A stretch of DNA of 64,000 nt from JAGWBD01 sp965197455 (GTDB lineage Bacteria; Chloroflexota; Anaerolineae; Aggregatilineales; Phototrophicaceae). The DNA lies in contig OZ240208.1 of the NCBI GenBank assembly GCA_965197455.1, positions 310,001 through 374,000 of the forward strand, in the 5' to 3' direction. Made by a program: the position numbers and the translations under genes. Position 1 is the stretch's first letter, and each line of letters opens with the position of its first letter. Below are positions 1 to 9,383 of this stretch, piece after piece. Under the pieces are notes generated by a model. That model had not been told where the DNA came from and ran no database searches. It saw only the letters and a program-made list of their open reading frames with translations.

Positions 1-609
1 ATCCAGCTGGCCGAAATTCAGCGCCAGCAACAGGTCGACAATCGTTTGCTCGAAGACTGCCAGCGGCGCATTGGAGAGGCGCAACAGCAGGTCGTCGTCA
101 AGCTGGCTGCGCAGGCGCGTCAGCACCACCTGCAAGGCCTGCTGCAACTGTTGGCGCGGCGACATCACTGGCCCGCGGGAATGCCGGGCCTGGAGCATCT
201 GTACATCTTCCTCGTCCCAGATGGGTAAGGGAAGGCGGTCTGCGCGGCGGCGCCTGGATTGTGCAGAAGGCTTCGAGAAGGCGGCGAAGGAAGGGTAGCG
301 CAGCAGATACTTTATGTTGACAGAGTCCGCCGCGGTATCCAGCACGCGCCGACCCTCATCGGTGATGCGAAACAGTCCGCGCCCCGCACTTTGCAGCAAA
401 CCGGCCCGTTTCAGGTAAGTGTTGGCCCAGTTAATGCGATTGTTCACTTTCGTCTGGGCGCCGCTGGCGGTCAGTTCGTTGCGCTCCCGGTGCGTCAGAC
501 TGAACTGTGCGGCCAGGTAGGTTTCTGCTTCACGCAGGCTGTGTGACTCTCCGTCACTGGTGAGTTGCAAAACGGGATAAATGAAGGCATCTAGTTTAGG
601 GACTGCCAC
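1..609 (-). CDS. Mrr-type restriction system protein, N-terminal part (runs off left edge)
   Basis: Translating the minus strand from a GTG at 609 gives 203 codons without a stop, so the gene continues beyond base 1. An AGGGAGG ribosome-binding site lies seven bases before the GTG. The first 100 or so residues (VPKLDAFIYPVLQ..., then an SLREAE segment, a WANTYLKRAGLL segment and FRITDEGRRVL) match the winged-helix N-terminal domain of Mrr restriction proteins. The last visible residues (FEQTIVDLLLALNFGQLD) look like the start of the Mrr catalytic domain, where family members have a conserved LL..MGYGG-like stretch. In the family this enzyme cuts modified DNA. The catalytic D...QxK residues would lie outside the window, so activity cannot be judged. 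Confidence 0.8.
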   Translation of the reverse strand, partial: MAVPKLDAFIYPVLQLTSDGESHSLREAETYLAAQFSLTHRERNELTASGAQTKVNNRINWANTYLKRAGLLQSAGRGLFRITDEGRRVLDTAADSVNIKYLLRYPSFAAFSKPSAQSRRRRADRLPLPIWDEEDVQMLQARHSRGPVMSPRQQLQQALQVVLTRLRSQLDDDLLLRLSNAPLAVFEQTIVDLLLALNFGQLD

Positions 610-687
610 AATCGCCTCCCTGTCTGGCAATTTGGTGGAGTATAGAGAATGCCGGGGTCAGTGGCAAACACGGCCTGGGCAACAGCA

Positions 688-718
688 TTGCGGTACCAGG
701 AAATAGTTAAGGTATACT
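688..718 (+). promoter_or_regulatory. candidate promoter of the peptide ABC operon
   Basis: A good -10 hexamer TATACT sits at 713-718 with a weak -35 candidate TTGCGG at 688-693 (19 bp spacer). It would give a leader of about 75 bases before the GTG start at 801. The spacer is long, so the -35 assignment is uncertain. Confidence 0.4.
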
Positions 719-800
719 GCACTTAGGTCGGGATCCTGGATGCGAATGCTCAATACCAGTCCCGCCCTGCTGCAAGGCTTACTACAAAACAGGAGGAGAC

Positions 801-2690
801 GTGAACACACAGCGATTTACCCGTACAGTTACACTTCTGGCAGTCAGCCTGTTGCTGATGCTGGCCATTCCGCTTGTGGCGCAAGATGGCTACATGGAAG
901 CGCCGGCCCTGGCGGAAATGGTGGCTGCGGGCGACCTGCCGCCAGTTGCCGAACGCTTGCCGGCCAATCCGCTGGTCGTTGAGCCGATTGACAGCGTAGG
1001 TGACTACGGTGGCATCTGGCATCGCGCCTGGCGTGGTATCAACGACTTCCACGTTTTTGGCCGCGTAACCTACGACCCGGTGCTGCGCTGGCCGCGCGAT
1101 CCGTCGGACGCGGTACAGCCGGGCCTGGCTGAAAGCTGGGACTGGAACGAGGATGGCACCGAGATGACGCTGCATTTCCGCGAAGGCTTGCGCTGGTCAG
1201 ATGGCACGCCCTGGACGGTGGATGATGTGCTCTTCTGGTGGGAAGCCATCGAGAATGACACCAATATCACCGCGGCCGTCCACGGTGAGTGGCTTGTCGG
1301 TGGCGCGCCGATGCGGCCGGAAAAGCTGGACGACTACACTCTGCGGCTGCACTTTGCTGGGCCAAACGGTCTGGCGGAAACGGTCGGCCTGGCGTTTCAC
1401 GGGCATCAGTGGCCGCTGGGCTTCGAGCGCTTCGGCTTCTATGCGCCGCGTCACTATCTGGAGCAATTCCACCCGGCCTACAGCGAGACCGGCTCCTACG
1501 AGCTCTTCGAGGAGAAGTCCTTCGACTACAACATCGATCGCCCGGTGATGACTTCCTGGAAAATCAGCGTGTATGAGCCAGGCACGACGCTGATGATCGC
1601 CAAACGCAACCCCTACTACTGGAAGGTGGATGTTGAGGGACGTCAGCTGCCCTACATCGACGAGGTTTATTTCCACCTCGTGGAAGGCTCGCCTGGCGTG
1701 AATGTGATGGGTATCGCCGGCGATCTGAGTATGCAGGCGCGCGCCATCGACCTCTCGCAGTATCCGGTCTACCAGGAAAACGCCGAGGCCAACGGTTACC
1801 ACATGTTGCTGTGGCCCTCTGCTGCTGCTTCGTCGTTGACCTTCTTCTTCAACCAGAGCTATCCAGAGGATAACTATCGCGAGCTCTTCCAGGACTTACG
1901 TTTCCGGCGGGCGATGTCCATCGCCATTGATCGGGAAACCATCAACCAGATCGCATTCCTGGGACAGGGGATCCCGCGCACCGAGTCGGTCGTGCGTGAC
2001 TCGCCCTACTACCAGGCAGACATCGAAACTGCCAACGCCGAGTACGACCCGGAAACTGCGGTCGCCCTGCTGGACGAAATCGGCCTTGTGAAGGGCGATG
2101 ACGGTTTCTACAGCTTCGCCGACGGCAGTGAGCTGCAGCTGGTCGTTGAGACTGTCGGCAGTGGCGGCAGCCGTTTTGACGCCATTCAACTGGCTGCGGA
2201 GACGTGGAATGCGGTCGGTATAAAGACCAGGATTGACAGCCTGACGCGTGATGTGTACTGGCCACGCGCCGGCGCAAACGAGGTCATGGTCGCCACCTGG
2301 GGTACGGACCGTGGGCTGGTGCCGATGGTCGATCCCATTTACCAGTTCCCCTTCGATGAGCGTTCATGGATGGCCCCGGCCTATGGCATCTGGTACAAGA
2401 GCGGCGGTATGGACGGCCTTGAGCCGAGCGCCGAGTTGAAGGCCGCGATGGACCTCTACGATGAATACAAGAGCACGACCGATGGCGCGCGTCAGCTTGA
2501 GATTGGCAAGGAGCTGGTGCGTATGTCGACCACAGGCCTGTGGGCGATCGGCACTGTGGGCATGGTGCCCAACGCAGTCGTAGTCCTCAACAACTTCATG
2601 AACGTGGCGCAGAATCACACCTCGGACTGGATCATCATGACGCCAGGCACGCAGGACCCGGCCCACTTCTACTTCGCTGACGGCAGCTAG
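801..2690 (+). CDS. family 5 (peptide/oligopeptide) ABC transporter substrate-binding protein
   Basis: This 629-residue secreted binding protein starts at a GTG preceded by AGGAGGAG. Residues 1-28 form a signal peptide ending in an AQD-like junction, typical of Chloroflexota exported proteins. The mature part has the SBP_bac_5 hallmarks: a DPVLRWPRDPSDAVQPGLAESW stretch in two parts, FREGLRWSDGTPWTVDDVLFWW, and an LRFRRAMSIAIDRETIN helix. It should capture a peptide, or less commonly an oligosaccharide or opine, outside the membrane and hand it to the permeases encoded directly downstream. At about 630 residues it is longer than the usual 500-550, as in the subgroup whose DppC-type partner also has a long loop. 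The substrate cannot be told from sequence. Confidence 0.93.
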   Translation: MNTQRFTRTVTLLAVSLLLMLAIPLVAQDGYMEAPALAEMVAAGDLPPVAERLPANPLVVEPIDSVGDYGGIWHRAWRGINDFHVFGRVTYDPVLRWPRDPSDAVQPGLAESWDWNEDGTEMTLHFREGLRWSDGTPWTVDDVLFWWEAIENDTNITAAVHGEWLVGGAPMRPEKLDDYTLRLHFAGPNGLAETVGLAFHGHQWPLGFERFGFYAPRHYLEQFHPAYSETGSYELFEEKSFDYNIDRPVMTSWKISVYEPGTTLMIAKRNPYYWKVDVEGRQLPYIDEVYFHLVEGSPGVNVMGIAGDLSMQARAIDLSQYPVYQENAEANGYHMLLWPSAAASSLTFFFNQSYPEDNYRELFQDLRFRRAMSIAIDRETINQIAFLGQGIPRTESVVRDSPYYQADIETANAEYDPETAVALLDEIGLVKGDDGFYSFADGSELQLVVETVGSGGSRFDAIQLAAETWNAVGIKTRIDSLTRDVYWPRAGANEVMVATWGTDRGLVPMVDPIYQFPFDERSWMAPAYGIWYKSGGMDGLEPSAELKAAMDLYDEYKSTTDGARQLEIGKELVRMSTTGLWAIGTVGMVPNAVVVLNNFMNVAQNHTSDWIIMTPGTQDPAHFYFADGS

Positions 2691-2707
2691 CAACAAGCCA
2701 AAGGGCA

Positions 2708-2730
2708 GGCCGGGGTTTCCGACCCCGGCC
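2708..2730 (+). promoter_or_regulatory. stem-loop between binding-protein and permease genes
   Basis: GGCCGGGGT (2708-2716) pairs perfectly with ACCCCGGCC (2722-2730) around a five-base loop. No T-tract follows, so it is more likely an mRNA-stabilising or partial-attenuation hairpin, keeping the binding protein in excess over the permeases, than a full terminator. Confidence 0.6.
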
Positions 2731-2761
2731 TCGCCTTACTTCGGCCGCCGCGAGGTAATTT

Positions 2762-3745
2762 ATGCTGACATATGTAATCAGACGACTGGTCTCGATGATC
2801 CCGATGCTCATCGTGATCTCTTTTATTTCCTTTGTCATTATTCAGTTGCCACCGGGCGACTTTCTGGATACGCTGCAAGCCATCCAGGGCACCAGCGGCG
2901 GTGGCATGTCCAATGAAACAGCGGATCTGCTGCGCGAGCGCTATGGGCTTGACGAACCCTTCATGTTTCAATATTTAAAGTGGATCACGGGATTCCCGCG
3001 CGGTGACTTCGGCTATTCCTTCGAGTGGGCGACCGGCGTCTGGCCCCTGATTGACGACCGAATCCTGTACACGGTGCTACTGGGGGTCTGCTCCATCCTG
3101 GTGATGCTGGTGCTGGCCATCCCGATTGGTATTTACTCGGCGACCCACCAGTATTCCTTCGGCGATGTGGCGCTCTCGGCGCTGGCCTTCCTGGGGCTGT
3201 CTGTGCCTGGCTTCCTGTTGGCCCTGTTGTGGCTTTACCTGGGTGGCATCCTGCTGGGGCTGGATGTGCTGGGCGCCCAGTCAACCGAGTTTCTGGTCGC
3301 GCCACCGGGATTGGCGAAAGCCTGGGATTTTTTCCTGCATTTGTGGCCACCAGCCATCATCCTCGGGCTGTCCAGCACGGCACAAACCATGCGCATCGTA
3401 CGCAATGGCATGCTGGAAACGCTCAACCAGCAATTTGTGACAACGGCGCGGGCCAAGGGCCTGGCTGAACCGCGCGTGTTGCGGAAGTATGTGGTGCGCT
3501 CGGCCATGAACCCGGTCATCAGCGTGGTGGCGCTTGAGATCCCAAAGATGATATCTTCTTCGACGCTGATCGGGGTGGTGATGTCTGTGCCGACCGCCGG
3601 ACCGCTGTTTCTGCATGCGCTGCTCAGCCAGGATATGTTCGTGGCAGGTACCTTGCTGATGCTGATGTCAGTGATGCTGCTCGTGTCCAATCTGGTGGCG
3701 GATTTGGCGCTGGCATGGCTGGATCCAAGGATCGTCTACTCATGA
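2762..3745 (+). CDS. peptide ABC transporter permease, DppB/OppB type
   Basis: This 327-residue integral membrane protein has the BPD_transp_1 fold with six predicted helices. It opens with the typical DppB start (LTYVIRRLVSMIPMLIVIS) and has the conserved PPGDF and LRERYGLDEP segments. The EAA loop lies around residues 225-250 (ARAKGLAEPRVLRKYVVR). It forms the translocation channel with the DppC-type partner, whose start overlaps its stop codon by four bases (ATGA). The order binding protein, DppB, DppC, DppD, DppF is the canonical one. Confidence 0.95.
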   Translation: MLTYVIRRLVSMIPMLIVISFISFVIIQLPPGDFLDTLQAIQGTSGGGMSNETADLLRERYGLDEPFMFQYLKWITGFPRGDFGYSFEWATGVWPLIDDRILYTVLLGVCSILVMLVLAIPIGIYSATHQYSFGDVALSALAFLGLSVPGFLLALLWLYLGGILLGLDVLGAQSTEFLVAPPGLAKAWDFFLHLWPPAIILGLSSTAQTMRIVRNGMLETLNQQFVTTARAKGLAEPRVLRKYVVRSAMNPVISVVALEIPKMISSSTLIGVVMSVPTAGPLFLHALLSQDMFVAGTLLMLMSVMLLVSNLVADLALAWLDPRIVYS

Positions 3746-4932
3746 GCGACAGGATTAACGCAATTGAGCGTCAGTCAGGGCAGCTGGACGAGCTCTATCG
3801 TGAACTGGCGGAGCAGACGGCCGAGAGTCCGCTGACTGCGGGATTGCAGGAACTAACAGAGCAGCAGGCACGCTTTGCAGCCTCACAGTGGACGATGATC
3901 TGGCGTCGCTTCCGGCGCAATCGGGCAGCCAACATCGGAGGTCTCCTCGTACTGCTCTTTTATCTCGTCGCGCTGTTTGCGGATTTCGTGGCGCCCTACA
4001 CGCTGACGACGCGCTTCATGCAGCAGATTTACCTGCCGCCACAGCAGGTCCACCTGTTCGACGAGGGGCAGCTGCGACCATTTGTCTACGATGTCACCAC
4101 GGAATTCGACGTCAACCTGCGGCGCGTGTACAAGATTTCGGAGAACAAGCGATATCTGAAGTTCCTCGCGCGCGGCGACAGCTATCGCTGGCTGGGGTTG
4201 ATCGAGACGGATCTGCACCTTTTTGCAGCGCCGGGCGGCGTTGTCAGCCTGCTGGGCACAGATCGCCAGGGGCGCGACATGTTCTCGCGCATCGTGTTGG
4301 GCAGCCAGATTTCGCTGACCATCGGTCTCATCGGTGTCAGTCTCAGTCTTGTTTTCGGCACCGTGCTGGGCATCTCATCCGGCTACTATGGTGGACTGGT
4401 GGACGAGGGCATTCAGCGCCTGATTGAGATCGTGCGGGCGTTTCCCAACATTCCACTGTGGATGGCGCTTTCGACGGCGGTGCCCTCGAACTGGTCACAA
4501 ACCCAGACCTACTTTGCCATCACCATCATCCTGTCGCTGATTGGCTGGACCTGGCTGGCGCGCCAGCTGCGCGGGCTGACGCTTGCGATTCGTGACGGCG
4601 ACTATGTGCTGGCGGCAAGGCTGGCTGGTGCGGGAGACGCACGCATCATCTTCCGTCATCTGGTGCCTGCCACGCTGGGGCAGATCATCGTGGTGGCGAC
4701 CCTTTCGCTGCCGGCCATGATCCTGGCGGAAACCTCGCTGAGCTTCCTGGGCCTTGGATTGCGCCCGCCAACCACCAGTTGGGGCGTGCTACTGCAAGAA
4801 GTGCAAAATCTGGAATCGCTGGCGCTTTACCCATGGGTGTTGTCGCCAGCCATTGTGATCGTCATCGTGATTCTGGCCTTCAGCTTCCTGGGTGATGGTC
4901 TGCGCGATGCTGCCGACCCCTACACACAGTGA
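3742..4932 (+). CDS. peptide ABC transporter permease, DppC/OppC type, with long extracytoplasmic loop
   Basis: The chosen ATG at 3742 overlaps the upstream stop as ATGA; an in-frame ATG at 3715 lies inside the previous gene. The 396-residue product has a roughly 60-residue soluble N-terminus, then helix 1 (GGLLVLLFYLVALFADFV). An insertion of about 85 residues (from RFMQQIYLPP to GVVSLLG) precedes the standard DppC core: LGTDRQGRDMFSRI, the EAA loop with RLAGAGDARIIFRH, and ETSLSFLGLGLRPPTTSWG. Usual DppC proteins have about 300 residues, so the loop is a real expansion. It faces outward and may dock the large binding protein encoded at 801-2690. Confidence 0.94.
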   Translation: MSDRINAIERQSGQLDELYRELAEQTAESPLTAGLQELTEQQARFAASQWTMIWRRFRRNRAANIGGLLVLLFYLVALFADFVAPYTLTTRFMQQIYLPPQQVHLFDEGQLRPFVYDVTTEFDVNLRRVYKISENKRYLKFLARGDSYRWLGLIETDLHLFAAPGGVVSLLGTDRQGRDMFSRIVLGSQISLTIGLIGVSLSLVFGTVLGISSGYYGGLVDEGIQRLIEIVRAFPNIPLWMALSTAVPSNWSQTQTYFAITIILSLIGWTWLARQLRGLTLAIRDGDYVLAARLAGAGDARIIFRHLVPATLGQIIVVATLSLPAMILAETSLSFLGLGLRPPTTSWGVLLQEVQNLESLALYPWVLSPAIVIVIVILAFSFLGDGLRDAADPYTQ

Positions 4933-4940
4933 GGTCGCTG

Positions 4941-5953
4941 ATGGACCCGCAAAATCTGCTGGAAGTTGATGATCTTGCAGTGCAATTCAGCACGCTTGAG
5001 GGCGTTGTACGGGCTGTGGACGGCGTCGACTTCAGTCTGCGCAATGGCGAGACCCTGGGCGTGGTGGGCGAGAGCGGCTGTGGCAAGAGCGTCACTGCAC
5101 ACAGCATCCTGCGCCTGCTGCCACCGCGTACTGCGCACATTCCTCGCGGCGCCATCCGCTTTCGACGCAGCAATAGCGATGAAGTCGACCTGCTGCAGGT
5201 AGACCCGGGCAGTGAGCTGATGCAGGCGATTCGTGGTAACGAAATCGCCATGATCTTTCAGGAACCGATGACTTCGCTTTCTCCGATGCACAGCATCGGC
5301 GACCAGATTACCGAGGCCATCATCCTGCACCAGGACTCCGACCAGCAGGAAGCCGAGGCGCGAGCCATTGAAATGCTGACCGCGGTGCGCATCGGCAACG
5401 CAAAGGAATTCATCCGCTCTTTCCCGCACCAGTATTCCGGCGGCATGCGTCAGCGCGCGATGATCGCCATGGCGCTGTCCTGCAACCCCTCGCTGCTCAT
5501 CGCCGACGAGCCCACGACCGCGCTCGATGTCACCATCCAGGCGCAAATTCTCGAGCTGATGCGACAGTTACAGGCGGACTACAGTTCCTCCATCATCCTC
5601 ATCACACACAATCTGGGCGTCATTAACGAGATGGCTGACCGAATTGCTGTGATGTACCTGGGCCGCATCGTGGAAATCGCAGATCGAAAGACACTGCTGA
5701 TGCGCCCGGCGCATCCTTACACCGTTGGCCTCATCCAGTCCGTGCCCGAGATGGGCAGTGACCAGCGCAAGCGGTTGTATCCCATCCCCGGAATTATCCC
5801 CGACCCCTTCAGTGTGCCCCAGGGCTGCGCCTTCTTCCCGCGCTGCCCGGTGAAGGACAAGAAAGCCGCCTGTGAAGACCCGGCAGGCGTGCCGATGCTG
5901 GAGATCGAGCCCGGCCACTTTGCCCGTTGCACACTTTACACGGAGCATGGCTC

Positions 5954-5957
<4 letters not shown>
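4941..5957 (+). CDS. peptide ABC transporter ATPase, DppD/OppD type
   Basis: This 338-residue ATPase energises the importer. It shows Walker A GESGCGKS, the Q-loop FQEPMTSLSPMHSIG typical of Opp/Dpp ATPases, the signature YSGGMRQR, Walker B LLIADEPTTALD and the H-loop ITHN. The C-terminal oligopeptide-transporter extension (GCAFFPRCPVKDKKAAC...) carries the cysteines that in DppD/OppD relatives can bind an iron-sulfur cluster. ATG 4941 has a GAGGT site five bases upstream; a GTG at 4929 overlapping the upstream stop is the alternative. Confidence 0.95.
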
Positions 5958-7006
<1,049 letters not shown>

Positions 7007-7015
<9 letters not shown>

Positions 7016-8296
7016 GTGGCGCAAACGCCTTTCACGCCAGGTAATAAAGGCGACCCAGGGCAGCATTAGCGTAAGCAGGCCTGCCGCGAGCAGCAACACG
7101 TTCGCAAGTGACCAGCCCGCCCCGATGAGGGCGAAGGCGAGCAGGGGCCCTGCTGCGCTGCCGCAGTCACCCAGTGTGGTGACCAGCCCCAGCACTCGTG
7201 GCTGCCGCTCGTGCGGCACGAGATCGCCGACGAGCGCCGTGGTCTGGGTCAGCAGGATGCTGGTCGTGATGGCGCCGGTCAGGATGCCGACGATGACGTG
7301 CAGACCTTCAGCGCGGGCCGCCAGGGCCAGCGAGGCGCTGCCCAGCAGCAGGGCGAAGAGGATCAGGCGCCAGCGATCGCCCAGTCGATCCGACAGCGCT
7401 CCCGAGATCGGGGAGGCCACCATGCTGAGCAGGTGTTTGCCGGCGGAGGTCAGACCGCTCAAGGTGGTCAGCGGCAACAATAGCGCCCCCAGCAGCAGGG
7501 CTTCGCCAATCTTTTCCTGCAACAGCAGCGTCAGGATGGCGCCGATAATGCCGTGGAAGATGAGCCAGTTCAGCGCCATGAGGAGCATGACTGTGATTAA
7601 TGGCAGACGGCGAATCCGTTGCCTGCCCGCGTTCTCTTGTGAATTGCTGTCTGTGGCCTGCGCGGGACGGGGCAGCTTGCCGGTTTCTGGCAGCTTCAGC
7701 CACCAGAATATCAGCGCCAGCAGACCAAGGGCGGCGAAAATAGTGAAGGAGCGCGAATAGCCCAGCCAGTCGTTGAGCAGGCCGCCGGCCAGGGCGCCGC
7801 CGGCAAATCCGGCGTAAATCCACATGTGAAAGCGGCCGGTCAGCTTGCCCCGTTGCTCCGCTGGCGCGACATCCAGCAGGCATGCGCTGCCGGCGATCCA
7901 GAGGCCGACCCAGGCGATGCCCCACAGTATGCGTCCGGCCAGCACCGGCCAGAAGCCGGTCAGGAGATAAAGCAGCGAGGCAACGATGCCGAAGGCCTGG
8001 GCGGCAATTAGTACATGGCGCCGCGGCAGTCGCTCGATGAGCAGGCCGCCGGGCCCGTTGAGCACGATGCGCACCAACCGGTTGGCCGCGAGCATAAGGC
8101 CGACCTGGCTGAGCAGGATGCCGGCGCTGGCCGTGTTGACTGGCAGAACGATGTACATTGCCGTGTCGCTGAAGAGGGCGAGAAAGGTGCCGATGCCCAA
8201 CAACATGGCCACGCGCTGCGGTGCAGGCCCGGTTATGACTTCGGGTGTCTCACCTGCCAGTTTGTTGGAAAGCGGTTCGACGCGCGTGTAACTCAC
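7007..8296 (-). CDS. MFS transporter
   Basis: This 429-residue protein has about twelve predicted membrane helices and a central hydrophilic loop near residues 200-225 (KLPETGKLPRPAQATDSNSQ) between the two six-helix halves. Loop 2-3 carries an MFS-like basic motif (GLLIERLPRRHVLI) and a second copy (GALSDRLGDRWRLI) follows helix 8. Its GTG start overlaps the stop of the upstream sugar-ATPase gene (GTGA), so it is the last gene of the CUT1 sugar operon. That context makes sugar or sugar-derivative movement likely, but direction and substrate are unknown. Confidence 0.88.
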
Positions 8297-9372
8297 CGCC
8301 AGGGCAATGCGCGTTCACTGTGCGGGTCGAAGAAGTGCGCCCGCGCCATGTCAAGGCGCAGATGCACCCTGTCACCGGCGCGCAACTTGAGTTTGGGGTC
8401 GGCCAGCACCAGGAAGTGCTGCGCGCCCACGATGACATCCAGCAGATCGTCGCGTCCCAGCGGCTCTACCACCAGGACCTCACCGCTGATCCCGGTTTCC
8501 TCCTCAAGACCGATGTCTTCGGGCCGGATGCCGAAGGTCAGAGCGCCCCGGTGTGGAGCCGCGCCTTCACTATATTCGGGTGGCAGCGTTAGCTGCAGCG
8601 CCTCGCTGCGCAGCTGAAGATCGCCATTGTCCTGAACGAGCTCGACATCGAGGAGATTCATGGGCGGGTTGCCAACGAAGCTGGCGATGAATTTCGTGTC
8701 TGGTCGTTCGTAGAGGTCGTCGGGCGTGGCGAAGGCCTGCAGCTGGCCGTGGTTCATGACAGCGATGCGGTCGGCCATGGTCAGCGCTTCCACCTGGTCA
8801 TGCGTTACATAGATGGAGGTGATGCCGAGACGACGTTGCAACGAGCGAATCTCGCCACGCATGGTCAGGCGCAGGCGCGCATCCAGGTTGGAGAGCGGCT
8901 CGTCGAAGAGCAGGATGTCTGGCTCCTTGACCAGCGCGCGGCCGAGCGCGACGCGTTGTTGCTGGCCGCCGGAGAGCTGACCGGGGCGCCGGTCCAGCAG
9001 GTGACCGATGCCCATGGTGTCGGCGGCTTCCTCGACGCGGCGCTGCTGCTCCTGGCGCGGCACCTTCTTCAACTTAAGCGGATAGGTGATGTTTTCGAAA
9101 ACCGTCATGTGGGGGTAAAGCGCGTAGCTCTGGAAGACCATGCCGATGTTGCGGTCTTTGGGCTGCAACTGATTGACGATGCGATCGCCGAAGCGAATGG
9201 TGCCAGTACTCGGCTTGTAGATGCCGGCCAGCATGAGCAGGGTGGTGGTCTTGCCGCAGCCGGAGGGGCCCAGAAAGGCGACGAATTCCCCGTCCTTGAT
9301 GTCCAGGTCCAGCATTTCTACGCCGACGACATCGCCAAACTTTTTGGACAGATTTGTGATTTCGACTTCCAT
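8293..9372 (-). CDS. CUT1 sugar ABC transporter ATPase (MalK/UgpC type)
   Basis: This 359-residue ATPase has Walker A GPSGCGKTT, Q-loop FQSYALYPHMTV, signature LSGGQQQR, Walker B ILLFDEPLSNLD and an H-loop VTHDQVEALTMADRI. A C-terminal TOBE/OB regulatory region (LTFGIRPEDIG...) is typical of MalK/UgpC/MsmK. It follows the PDZ-permease gene by 11 bases. The second CUT1 importer in this window (20788-24046) has no ATPase gene, so this subunit may serve both, as MsmK-type ATPases do in other bacteria; that sharing is inference. Confidence 0.95.
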   Translation of the reverse strand: MEVEITNLSKKFGDVVGVEMLDLDIKDGEFVAFLGPSGCGKTTTLLMLAGIYKPSTGTIRFGDRIVNQLQPKDRNIGMVFQSYALYPHMTVFENITYPLKLKKVPRQEQQRRVEEAADTMGIGHLLDRRPGQLSGGQQQRVALGRALVKEPDILLFDEPLSNLDARLRLTMRGEIRSLQRRLGITSIYVTHDQVEALTMADRIAVMNHGQLQAFATPDDLYERPDTKFIASFVGNPPMNLLDVELVQDNGDLQLRSEALQLTLPPEYSEGAAPHRGALTFGIRPEDIGLEEETGISGEVLVVEPLGRDDLLDVIVGAQHFLVLADPKLKLRAGDRVHLRLDMARAHFFDPHSERALPWR

Positions 9373-9383
9373 ACGGCTGCCTC

